Source of the DNA: Anaerolineae bacterium
GTDB taxonomy: Bacteria; Chloroflexota; Anaerolineae; JAAYZQ01
DNA: 5,315 bases
Assembly: GCA_016929795.1 (NCBI GenBank)
Contig: JAFGIA010000390.1
Location: forward strand, 1-5,315
Direction: 5' to 3'
The position numbers were made by a program, and so were the translations under genes. Below are positions 1-5,315 of this stretch, one piece after another. Under the pieces are notes generated by a model. It searched no databases and was not told where the DNA came from. It saw only the letters and a list, made by a program, of their open reading frames with translations. The stretch's first letter is position 1. Each line of letters starts with the position of its first letter.

Positions 1-8
1 CATCCAGG

Positions 9-82
9 TGAGCCGTACAGGATTCGAACCTGTGACCCGCTGCTTAAAAGGCAGCTGCTCTGCCAGACTGAGCTAACGGCCC
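9..82 (-). tRNA. tRNA-Lys (anticodon UUU)
   Basis: The minus strand folds as a complete 74-nt cloverleaf. The acceptor stem GGGCCGT/ACGGCTC has one G-U pair at the second position. The D-arm contains TTAGCTCAG, the anticodon arm is GCTGC-CTTTTAA-GCAGC, and the T-arm contains the canonical GGTTCGAATCC. The seven-base anticodon loop puts TTT at positions 34-36, which reads lysine AAA/AAG codons. The discriminator base is A (position 9). The next genomic bases on the minus strand are C, C, T, so a full CCA is not encoded and would be added or repaired by the CCA-adding enzyme. The gene has its own promoter at 93-121 and is probably transcribed independently of the upstream response regulator. 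Confidence 0.97.
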
Positions 83-92
83 ATACGGCTAC

Positions 93-121
93 ATTATAGC
101 AGGTTCAGCAGGGTTCGGCAA
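93..121 (-). promoter_or_regulatory. sigma70-type promoter of tRNA-Lys
   Basis: On the minus strand there is a perfect -10 box TATAAT (98-93) and a -35 box TTGCCG (121-116; 4 of 6 match TTGACA), separated by exactly 17 nt. Transcription would be expected to start near position 86, leaving only about 4 nt of leader before the mature tRNA 5' end at 82. Such short leaders are common for single bacterial tRNA genes. This is the clearest promoter in the window and points to a bacterial host. Confidence 0.85.
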
Positions 122-188
122 ACCGGGCCAGGATGGAGGAAGGAGGGGATTTCAAGTTTCTGGGTATGTTGATTGCATGGGCGGAAAC

Positions 189-206
189 GGCCCCGGGGAC
201 GGGGCC
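189..206 (-). terminator. Weak candidate terminator hairpin after the response regulator
   Basis: On the minus strand GGCCCC (206-201), a 6-nt loop GTCCCC and GGGGCC (194-189) form a 6-bp all-GC stem followed by GTTTCC. It lies about 70 nt past the regulator stop codon, where a terminator separating the operon from the tRNA would be expected. The stem is short and the U-tract poor, and it overlaps the repeat unit at 196-215, so it may only be a by-product of that repeat. Confidence 0.3.
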
Positions 207-236
207 TTGAGCCCAAGGGACGGGGCCTTGAGCTCA
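196..236 (+). repeat. Two tandem copies of a 20-nt repeat, also present inside galK
   Basis: Unit 1 (196-215) reads GGGACGGGGCCTTGAGCCCA. Unit 2 (217-236) differs at one base (CTCA instead of CCCA at the end). The period is 21 nt. The last 19 nt of unit 1 recur exactly at 2646-2664 inside the 3' end of galK, in the same orientation. Unit 1 contains a small palindrome, GGGC-CTTGA-GCCC. This looks like a dispersed repeat family of the genome; copy number elsewhere cannot be seen here. Confidence 0.8.
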
Positions 237-278
237 GAGGATGGAGGGCGGGGGAATGGGGATAGGGACCCGGCCGGG

Positions 279-1016
279 CTACGGTTCGCCCTCGCCCTGG
301 TGGCGCTCATAGTCGACGAAGCGGTAGCCGACGCCTCGCTCGGTAAAGATGTAGCGTGGGTCGCTCGGGTCGGGCTCGATTTTTTTGCGCAGGTAGGTGA
401 TGTACAGGCGCAGCAGGCCGGCTTCTTCGCGGTACTCGTAGCCCCATACTTTGCTGAGCAGCATCTCGTGGGTCATGACCCACCCTGAATTGTTCACCAG
501 GTGGTAGAGGAGCCGGTACTCTGTGGGACGCAGGCTGATGCGCTCGCCGTCGACGATCACTTCGCGCTTGCGAAAGTCGATCTGGAGCCTGTTGTCGATC
601 CGGATCGCTGTTTTGGCCACGGGCGAGGGCATCTCGGCGCGGCGCAGCACGGCGCGGATGCGGCTGGCGAGCTCGCGCGGGCTGAAGGGCTTGGTGACAT
701 AGTCGTCGGCACCCAGCTCCAGCCCCCGGATCCGGTCTTCTTCATCGCTACGCACGGTGAGCATGATCACGGGCACGGTCGAGATCTCGCGGATGTGCTC
801 CAGGGTCTCGAATCCGTCCATCTCGGGCATCATTACGTCGAGCACGACCAGGTCGGGCAGGTCGTCGCGCACTTTGTCGAGCGCCTCGATGCCGCTGCCG
901 GCCTCTGCTACCTGGTATCCCTCTAGCTCCAGGTTCATGCGCACGAACCGTACCATGCGCGGCTCGTCGTCGACGACCAGGATGAGTTTTTCTGCTGTGT
1001 CTACCATATCTCTCAT
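279..1016 (-). CDS. OmpR/PhoB-family response regulator
   Basis: This is a DNA-binding response regulator of about 245 residues, the usual length for the family. The N-terminal receiver domain (about residues 9-122) has the acidic pair D16/D17 in VVDDEP, the phospho-acceptor D60 in [12 protein letters not shown], the switch T87 in IMLT and K109 in TKPF. The C-terminal winged helix (about 140-234) has the [13 protein letters not shown] and RGVGYRF motifs. It is expected to bind DNA as a phosphorylation-driven dimer and control transcription; its targets are unknown. ATG codons at 1016 and 1007 are both possible starts and neither has a good Shine-Dalgarno sequence. The start at 1016 lies 1 nt after the kinase stop, suggesting translational coupling and stop-restart. 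An in-frame extension up to 1262 exists but would overlap the kinase catalytic domain and is not credible. It is almost certainly the partner of the preceding histidine kinase. Confidence 0.95.
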   Translation of the reverse strand: MRDMVDTAEKLILVVDDEPRMVRFVRMNLELEGYQVAEAGSGIEALDKVRDDLPDLVVLDVMMPEMDGFETLEHIREISTVPVIMLTVRSDEEDRIRGLELGADDYVTKPFSPRELASRIRAVLRRAEMPSPVAKTAIRIDNRLQIDFRKREVIVDGERISLRPTEYRLLYHLVNNSGWVMTHEMLLSKVWGYEYREEAGLLRLYITYLRKKIEPDPSDPRYIFTERGVGYRFVDYERHQGEGEP

Positions 1017-1017
1017 T

Positions 1018-2577
1018 CTATCTAGATGGGAGCGTGAAGATGAAAATCGATCCGCGTTCGGGCACGCTCTCCACTGATACCCGCCCGCCGTGTGCTTCGA
1101 TGATGGCTTTGACGAGGTAGAGGCCAAGGCCCGTGCCGTCGGTGTGCTGGCCGCTGGGGACACGGTGAAAGCGGTCAAAGATGCGCGCCTGCTCCTCGGC
1201 CGGGATGCCGATGCCCTGATCGGCGACGTAGACTGTGACGCCTGTACGGTCGGTGCGCCCACCCACCCACACTCTGCCGCCGTCGGGTGAATATTTGACG
1301 GCGTTGCTCACCAGGTTGGTGAGTACCTCGCGCAGCCGCTCGGGGTCGCCCCATACGGCAGGAAAGTCGGGGGGGAAGTCGAGCTCGAAGGTGTGGATGC
1401 GTGTCTGGGTGCGGTAGGCGTCGACGATTTTTTCGGCCAGGCGTGGCAGGTTGACGTCTGTGGGCTGCAGTTTGAGCCCGCCGGCCTGGATGCGGCTGGC
1501 TTCGAGGAGGCTGTCGATCAGGTGGGTGAGGTGATCGGCCTCTTCGGCGATCACGTCGAGGCCATCGCGCACTGTCTCGCGGTCCCACTGTGCGTCCTCG
1601 CGGCGCAGTGTCTCGGCATAGCCCTTGATGAGGGCCACGGGTGTTTTCAGCTCGTGGCTGACGACTGATACAAAGGTGGACTTGAGTTCTTCGGCCTGGC
1701 GAAAGCGGGTGATGTCGACGACGTTCAGGATGGTGCGGGCCAGCGCGCCCTCGGGGTCGTAGAGGGGCGTGGCCGTGACGCCCACGGCGACGGGCGGCCC
1801 GCTGCGGCGCACGACGTCGCCCTCTACGTACAGGCGCTGCTCGACGGCCGACGCCCGCCGGCGCGGGGGGTGGGGCAGGGCGATGGGCTGCCCCTGCCTG
1901 TCGCGCAGGCCCAGCACGTCGCTGGCCGGCTTGCCCAGTGCCAGGGCGGCGTCGATCCCGGTCATGCGCGACAGGGCCCGGTTGAATACCTCGACGCGGC
2001 CCTCCGGATCGACGATCATGACTCCCTCGGCGCTGTTTTCGATGATGGCGGATAGTGCCTGCTGCTCGTCGCTCACTTGTTGGTAGAGCTCGGCGTTGCG
2101 CACGGCAATGGCTGCCTGGTCGGCAAAGGCAGCCAGGAGGGCGTGGTCGGCGCGTGAAAAGGCACGCCCGCCCACGCGAAAGACATAGATCGCCCCCAGG
2201 AGCTGCTCCTGGAACACCAGCGGCAGGGCCACGACCTGGCTCAGGGCCAATCCCGCGGCGGCGGCCACGATGCCCAGCCGCACTTGCAGATCGGGGATGC
2301 GCCACCCGCTAAGGGCTTCTTCTGCTTGCTGCGTCAGGGGCAGATCGTGCCAGAGCGGCTGGAAGAAGCGGAGCAGCTCTTCGGGCAGCCCATAGCTGGC
2401 GCGGACGCGCATGGTGCCCTGCCGGCCGCGCAGCACGATTAGCCCAACCTGCCCACGCAGCAGCTCGACCGCGCTGCGCAGGACCAGCTCCAGCAGGGAG
2501 GGCAGGTCCAGCCGCGACGTCATGGCCCGGCTGATGTCGAGAATATAGTCTCGTTGCGGTGATGAATAGGTAGACAT
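1018..2577 (-). CDS. Soluble GAF-PAS sensor histidine kinase
   Basis: The 519-residue protein should autophosphorylate on histidine and pass phosphate to the adjacent response regulator. Domains in order: GAF-like sensor (about residues 15-165), PAS (about 172-295, with [20 protein letters not shown]), HisKA dimerisation/phosphoacceptor (H308 in SHELKTP), and HATPase_c with N-box [11 protein letters not shown] (N425), G1 DQGIGI (453-458), F-box FDRFHR and G2 GTGLGL (481-486). All catalytic boxes are intact. No hydrophobic membrane segment or signal peptide is visible, so it is probably cytoplasmic and senses a small molecule, redox or metabolic cue; the ligand is unknown. The start is placed at MSTYSS because TGGAG lies just upstream, though its spacing is short (about 3 nt). 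A GTG at 2622 would add 15 residues coded by the GC hairpin and is less likely. It follows galK and immediately precedes the regulator gene. Confidence 0.93.
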   Translation of the reverse strand: MSTYSSPQRDYILDISRAMTSRLDLPSLLELVLRSAVELLRGQVGLIVLRGRQGTMRVRASYGLPEELLRFFQPLWHDLPLTQQAEEALSGWRIPDLQVRLGIVAAAAGLALSQVVALPLVFQEQLLGAIYVFRVGGRAFSRADHALLAAFADQAAIAVRNAELYQQVSDEQQALSAIIENSAEGVMIVDPEGRVEVFNRALSRMTGIDAALALGKPASDVLGLRDRQGQPIALPHPPRRRASAVEQRLYVEGDVVRRSGPPVAVGVTATPLYDPEGALARTILNVVDITRFRQAEELKSTFVSVVSHELKTPVALIKGYAETLRREDAQWDRETVRDGLDVIAEEADHLTHLIDSLLEASRIQAGGLKLQPTDVNLPRLAEKIVDAYRTQTRIHTFELDFPPDFPAVWGDPERLREVLTNLVSNAVKYSPDGGRVWVGGRTDRTGVTVYVADQGIGIPAEEQARIFDRFHRVPSGQHTDGTGLGLYLVKAIIEAHGGRVSVESVPERGSIFIFTLPSR

Positions 2578-2593
2578 GGTCTCCAGGGAACAA

Positions 2594-2620
2594 GGCCGGC
2601 GCCCCCTGACGGCGCCGGCC
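2594..2620 (-). terminator. Strong GC hairpin between galK and the histidine kinase
   Basis: GGCCGGCGCC (2594-2603) and GGCGCCGGCC (2611-2620) form a perfect 10-bp stem with a 7-nt loop. The hairpin starts 4 nt beyond the galK TAA. On the minus strand it is preceded by an A-rich run and followed by TTGTTCCC, a weak U-tract. On the plus strand it is followed by ACTTTTATTTTT, a better U-tract, but no plus-strand gene lies upstream. It could be a partial terminator or attenuator of the apgM-galK transcript, or a structure that blocks RNA decay from the 3' end. The kinase start is only 16 nt further on. Confidence 0.5.
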
Positions 2621-2624
2621 ACTT

Positions 2625-3824
2625 TTATTTTTCTCCAGCTCCTGCGGACGGGGCCTTGAGCCCAGAAGCTTTTTCTCCGGCTCCTGCGGACGGGTGTGTG
2701 ACGTAGAGTGCGGGCGCAATGCGCGTTTGCCGTTGGTAGAGGGCAGCGACTCTTTCCGCAAAGGGCGCGACGGCCTCGTCGTCGACGAGGGCGACGACGC
2801 AGCCGCCAAAGCCGGCGCCGGTCATGCGCGCGCCCCAGCAGCCGGGCTGTGCCTGTGCCAGGGCAGCCATGATATCGAGCTCGTCGGAGCTGACCTGGTA
2901 GAGGTCGCGCAGGCTGGTGTGCGACTGGTTCATGAGCTGCCCAAAGGTGACGAGATCGCCGGCGCGCAGTGTGGCGGCGGCGCGCACGGTGCGGTCGTTC
3001 TCGTGCACGATGTGGCGGGCTCGCTGGTGCAGTAAGGGGGGCAGCTCGCCGGCGCGCGCTTTGAAGGCCTCGACGTCGAGGTCGCGCAGCGCCGGCACGC
3101 CCAGTTTACGGGCCGCTTCTTCGCACTGTGCCCGGCGCTCGTTGTAGGCCGAGTCGGCCAGGCCGCGGCGCTTGCCTGTGTCGCACACGACTACGGACTG
3201 GCGCGCCGGCAAGGGCACCGGCTGCCACTCGAATGAGCGGCAGTCGATGAGGAGGGCGTGCCCCTCCTGGCCGGCTATGGAGATGAGCTGGTCCATCAGG
3301 CCGCATTGGGTGCCGGCAAAGAGGTGTTCGGCCTGCTGGCAGATGCGCGCCAGGGCCAGGTGGTCGAGGCCGAGGCCGAACAGGTGGTTGGCTGCCGTGG
3401 CGACGGCGACTTCGACGGCGGCTGACGAGCTGAGGCCGGCGCCGATGGGCACGTCGCCGCCGTAGGCGATGTCGAGGCCGGCCAGGCGCAGTCCGTGGCG
3501 CTCGAGGACGGCCAGCACGCCGCGCACATAGTTGCTCCACGGCGCGCCGGCATCGGGGGCCAGCTCATCCAGTGAGAAGGTGACCTGGGTGCCGGGGTCG
3601 AGGCTGAGTGCGACCAGGCGCACCTGCCTGTCGGCGCGGGGCGCCGCCGCCAGCCACACGGCGCGGTCGATGGCCATGGGCAGCACGAACCCCTGGTTGT
3701 AGTCGGTGTGCTCGCCGATGAGGTTTACCCGCCCCGGGGCGCGATAGAGCCCCCGGGGCGGGGTGCCAAATGTCTGGTGGAAGGCGTGCGCGACACGCTG
3801 CCCGAGGTGACGATCAGGCGCCAT
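2625..3824 (-). CDS. galK: Galactokinase
   Basis: Galactokinase (GHMP kinase superfamily) phosphorylates alpha-D-galactose with ATP to galactose 1-phosphate, the entry step of the cytoplasmic Leloir pathway. Three family motifs are present: the galactokinase signature GRVNLIGEHTDYN (residues 31-43, with R32 and sugar-contacting E38, H39, D41), the phosphate-binding loop GDVPIGAGLSSSAA (about 123-136), and MTGAGFGGC (334-342). The presumed catalytic base is D178 in CGLMDQ. The signature favours galactokinase over other GHMP kinases. At 399 residues it is slightly long: the last 22 residues (378-399) are a repeat-derived tail, with PSAGAGEK occurring twice, beyond the normal fold. The ATG at 3824 lies inside the end of apgM (11-bp overlap) with no clear Shine-Dalgarno sequence, so translation is probably coupled. 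No galT or galE is visible in the window. Confidence 0.95.
   Translation of the reverse strand: MAPDRHLGQRVAHAFHQTFGTPPRGLYRAPGRVNLIGEHTDYNQGFVLPMAIDRAVWLAAAPRADRQVRLVALSLDPGTQVTFSLDELAPDAGAPWSNYVRGVLAVLERHGLRLAGLDIAYGGDVPIGAGLSSSAAVEVAVATAANHLFGLGLDHLALARICQQAEHLFAGTQCGLMDQLISIAGQEGHALLIDCRSFEWQPVPLPARQSVVVCDTGKRRGLADSAYNERRAQCEEAARKLGVPALRDLDVEAFKARAGELPPLLHQRARHIVHENDRTVRAAATLRAGDLVTFGQLMNQSHTSLRDLYQVSSDELDIMAALAQAQPGCWGARMTGAGFGGCVVALVDDEAVAPFAERVAALYQRQTRIAPALYVTHPSAGAGEKASGLKAPSAGAGEK
2628..2694 (+). repeat. 42-bp tandem repeat inside the galK 3' end
   Basis: A 25-nt segment beginning TTTTTCTCC (2628-2652) recurs at 2670-2694 with one mismatch (A at 2637, G at 2679), giving a period of 42 nt, or 14 codons. 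The repeat keeps the galK frame and encodes PSAGAGEKASGLKA followed by PSAGAGEK and the stop. Within the first copy, 2646-2664 is identical over 19 nt to the repeat downstream of the response regulator at 197-215. Confidence 0.85.
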
Positions 3825-5034
3825 ATTTGGTCAGGCGCAGGGCGTGGCCCAGGGCCAGCATCATCTCGTCGGTGGCGGGAAAGGTGCCCAGGCTGCCGCG
3901 CGCGCACGCCCGCTCGCCAAAGGTGGCGACGCCATCGGGCCGGCCGTAGCGGCTCCACAAGAGGGTGGGCACGGGGTGCCACGAGTGGCTTTTGAGCACG
4001 GCCGGCGTGGAGTGGTCGCCGGTGACGATCAGGACGTCGGGCGCGAGGTCGAGGATGGCAGGCACTACGACCTCGTCGACGTGGGCGATCACCTCGGCCT
4101 TGCGCTCGAAATCGCCGTCCTCGCCGGCGGAGTCGGTCTTTTTTACGTGGAAGAAGAAATATTCGTACTCGTCCCACCGCTGGCGCAGGGTCGTGACTTC
4201 ATCCTCCACGGTCTCGCCGGCCACGGGCAGCACGTCCATGCCGACGAGCCGGGCCACGCCTTTGTACATGGGATAGGTGGCGATGGCGCCTGCCTTGAGC
4301 CCAAAGATGTCGCGGAAGGGGGGCAGGCCGGGGTCGCGGGCGATGCCGCGCAGGTTGAGGCAGTTGGCCGGATGCTCGTCGGCCAGCAGCGCGCGCGCCT
4401 GGCGGATCCAGTCGTTGATCAAGGCGGCGGTGGGCTGGCTGGCCTCGTCCTGCGGCTCGGCGGGCAGGGGCGGGACGCCGAGGCGCTGCGGGTCGGTGTC
4501 GAGGATGTTGGCGTGGAGTGTTTGCCCGGCGAGGGGGCGCAGCACGAGGACAAAGCGGTACTCTTTGACGGTCTCGACGAAGGTCTGGATGCCCGGCAGC
4601 GCGATGACGCGCAGTTTTTCTACCAGGCGGCGGTTGATCTCGGTGGCGATGCGGCCCGCGCGCCGGTCGGTGATGTTGCCCCCGGCATCGACGGAGCAAA
4701 AGTTGCCGCGGGCGGCCACGTCCTGGCGTTCGAGCTCAAAGCCAATGCCGAGGGCTTCGAGGACGCCGCGCCCGATGTCGAATTCGAGGGGGTCGTAGCC
4801 AAAGAGGGACAGGTGGGCCGGGCCGCTGCCGGGTGTGACGCCGGGGGCGACGGGCACGGCCAGTCCGAGCTGCGAGCGGGCGGCGAGGGCGTCGAGGTGG
4901 GGGGTGTGCGCTGCCTCCAGCTCTGTGGGGCCGCCCTCCTCGCGCGGCAGGCCGCCCAGGCCGTCCATGACTAGGTGGACGATCTTGGTGGCGGCGGGAA
5001 TCTGCAAGGTGCGGGTCAAATCGAAATGGGTCAT
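3814..5034 (-). CDS. apgM: Archaeal-type 2,3-bisphosphoglycerate-independent phosphoglycerate mutase
   Basis: The 406-residue protein belongs to the ApgM branch of the alkaline phosphatase superfamily. It interconverts 3-phosphoglycerate and 2-phosphoglycerate in glycolysis and gluconeogenesis without the bisphosphate cofactor, using divalent metal ions. Visible motifs are VMDGLGG (residues 22-28, metal ligand D24), GSGPAHLSLFGYDP (69-82, with S70 the presumed phosphoserine), HVKKTDSAGEDGDFERK (296-312), VTGDHSTP (338-344, with D340 and H341) and SHSWHPVP (349-356, with H353). In archaeal members I recall the third motif as TDEAGHDG; here Glu305 replaces that His. The start at 5034 is supported by GAGGGAG 4 nt upstream. 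Length fits the family (about 400). It overlaps galK by 11 bp, suggesting one transcript. A phosphopentomutase-like role is less likely given the ApgM motifs. Confidence 0.92.
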   Translation of the reverse strand: MTHFDLTRTLQIPAATKIVHLVMDGLGGLPREEGGPTELEAAHTPHLDALAARSQLGLAVPVAPGVTPGSGPAHLSLFGYDPLEFDIGRGVLEALGIGFELERQDVAARGNFCSVDAGGNITDRRAGRIATEINRRLVEKLRVIALPGIQTFVETVKEYRFVLVLRPLAGQTLHANILDTDPQRLGVPPLPAEPQDEASQPTAALINDWIRQARALLADEHPANCLNLRGIARDPGLPPFRDIFGLKAGAIATYPMYKGVARLVGMDVLPVAGETVEDEVTTLRQRWDEYEYFFFHVKKTDSAGEDGDFERKAEVIAHVDEVVVPAILDLAPDVLIVTGDHSTPAVLKSHSWHPVPTLLWSRYGRPDGVATFGERACARGSLGTFPATDEMMLALGHALRLTKYGA

Positions 5035-5038
5035 TGCT

Positions 5039-5045
5039 CTCCCTC
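5039..5045 (-). promoter_or_regulatory. Ribosome binding site of apgM
   Basis: The minus strand reads GAGGGAG, then AGCA, then ATG at 5034. It is the best Shine-Dalgarno sequence in the window and fixes the apgM start. galK and the response regulator have none that is comparable, which fits coupled translation of those downstream genes. Confidence 0.75.
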
Positions 5046-5060
5046 AGGTACTTTTCAAAC

Positions 5061-5117
5061 ATGGACAATGCACAATTCCCTGGCTATTCCCGCCCTTGGG
5101 AATTGTGCATTGCCCAT
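5061..5117 (-). repeat. 57-nt inverted repeat in the apgM leader
   Basis: The arms 5061-5080 and 5098-5117 are 20 nt each and complementary except at one position (5065/5113), with a 15-bp perfect core (CAATGCACAATTCCC at 5066-5080 against 5098-5112). The loop is 17 nt. In minus-strand RNA the single mismatch becomes a G-U pair, so the transcript can form an uninterrupted 20-bp stem. It lies 30 nt past the ABC ATPase stop and 26 nt before the apgM start. The following minus-strand bases, GTTTGAAAAG, are not a convincing U-tract, so it may be a weak terminator, an mRNA-stabilising or leader structure, a protein-binding site, or a small palindromic mobile repeat. Confidence 0.7.
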
Positions 5118-5147
5118 TCAATGTCTTGTAACTTGTTCGCCGCTGTT

Positions 5148-5315
5148 TTACCGGATCGTCTGCTCCGTCTCGCGGTCAAAGAGGTGGACGTTGTCCATGT
5201 TGATTGCTACGTCCAGCTTGTTGCCGATGTGCGCGCTGGTGCGCGGGTCGACGCGGGCGATGTACTGCTTCTGGCCGGTGAGCAGGTAGACAAAGATCTC
5301 GTTGCCCATCAGCTC
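5148..5315 (-). CDS. Sugar ABC transporter ATP-binding protein, C-terminal end (partial)
   Basis: Only the last 55 residues are in the window; the gene continues beyond 5315. The sequence shows the C-terminal TOBE/OB-like regulatory fold of the MalK/UgpC/MsmK-type ATPases: ELMGNEIFVYLLTG, then IARVDPRTSAHIGNKL, then the hallmark NVHLFDRETEQTIR before a TAA stop. Full-length members (about 360-370 residues) energise carbohydrate or glycerol-phosphate import with two permeases and a solute-binding lipoprotein at the inner face of the membrane. The Walker A/B and signature motifs would lie outside the window, so the substrate cannot be assigned. Many genomes use one such ATPase for several sugar importers. 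It is upstream of apgM-galK in the same direction, with a 113-nt gap containing the inverted repeat at 5061-5117. Confidence 0.88.
   Translation of the reverse strand, partial: ELMGNEIFVYLLTGQKQYIARVDPRTSAHIGNKLDVAINMDNVHLFDRETEQTIR

Larger units (their letters stand above)
83..278. other. Intergenic region between response regulator and tRNA-Lys
   Basis: This 196-nt stretch has no credible gene. It contains the tRNA promoter at 93-121, a pair of tandem 20-nt repeats at 196-236, and a short GC hairpin at 189-206. On the minus strand the part next to the regulator stop (about 237-278) is strongly pyrimidine-rich. Short open frames crossing it are shadows that run into the antisense of the regulator. 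Confidence 0.7.

Noticed and set aside
196..236. CRISPR array
   Set aside because: The two units are separated by a single base, so there are no spacers; no cas genes are present.
1..278. tRNA-Lys as an integration site for a mobile element
   Set aside because: No integrase, no duplicated tRNA 3' end and no flanking element are visible in the window.
1017..1262. N-terminal extension of the response regulator back to 1262
   Set aside because: It would overlap the catalytic end of the kinase by over 240 nt; the extra residues are low complexity and the receiver domain starts normally after the ATG codons at 1016/1007.
1175..2305. Long minus-strand open frame of 376 codons within the histidine kinase
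   Set aside because: It is in another frame of the kinase gene, extremely rich in Arg/Pro/Ala, with no motif or start signal; a GC-driven shadow.
2578..2622. GTG start at 2622 for the histidine kinase
   Set aside because: The extra 15 residues are encoded by the GC hairpin, and the downstream ATG at 2577 has a TGGAG just before it and begins a typical N-terminus.
2621..2632. Intrinsic terminator for a plus-strand transcript (hairpin followed by T-rich run)
   Set aside because: No plus-strand gene precedes it; the T-rich run is the reverse complement of the galK stop region and the repeat. It was kept only as part of the hairpin annotation.
3844..4974. Long plus-strand open frame of 376 codons opposite apgM
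   Set aside because: It lies wholly antisense to a clearly recognisable enzyme, has no family motifs, and is rich in Gly/Ala/Val as expected for an antisense frame in GC-rich DNA.
5035..5147. Promoter for apgM between the ABC ATPase and apgM
   Set aside because: I could not find a -10/-35 pair with good matches and spacing; the region is dominated by the inverted repeat.

Overview
This GC-rich bacterial window carries five protein-coding genes and one tRNA, all on the minus strand, so transcription runs from the high-coordinate end to the low end. In transcription order they are: the C-terminal end of a sugar-type ABC transporter ATPase (stop at 5148), an archaeal-type cofactor-independent phosphoglycerate mutase (apgM, 3814-5034), a galactokinase (galK, 2625-3824), a soluble GAF-PAS histidine kinase (1018-2577), an OmpR/PhoB-type response regulator (279-1016) and a tRNA-Lys(UUU) (9-82). 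A bacterial sigma70 promoter sits directly in front of the tRNA. The high GC, the bacterial use of ApgM and the style of the two-component proteins would fit a Chloroflexota-like organism. That placement is an impression from protein style, not a proven taxonomy.

Layout: 5148-5315 is a TOBE-like C-terminus of a MalK/UgpC/MsmK-type ATPase. 5035-5147 is intergenic and holds a 57-nt inverted repeat whose 20-bp stem pairs fully only in RNA made from the minus strand, followed by the apgM Shine-Dalgarno sequence. apgM and galK overlap by 11 bp and are probably translationally coupled. The galK stop is followed 4 nt later by a perfect 10-bp GC hairpin, then by the kinase gene. The kinase stop and the regulator start are 1-10 nt apart. 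83-278 holds the tRNA promoter, two tandem copies of a 20-nt repeat and a weak hairpin, and no gene.

Function: the ATPase probably energises carbohydrate import, GalK phosphorylates galactose to enter the Leloir pathway, and ApgM interconverts 3- and 2-phosphoglycerate in lower glycolysis/gluconeogenesis. The first three genes therefore share a carbohydrate theme. The histidine kinase and response regulator form a cognate pair whose signal and targets cannot be read from this window.

The least ordinary feature is repeat DNA. A 19-nt sequence found downstream of the regulator recurs inside the 3' end of galK, where a 42-bp tandem duplication adds a low-complexity 22-residue tail to the enzyme. 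These repeats bracket the two-component gene pair. I found no CRISPR array, transposase, integrase or defence system, and no clear case for an undescribed multi-gene system.
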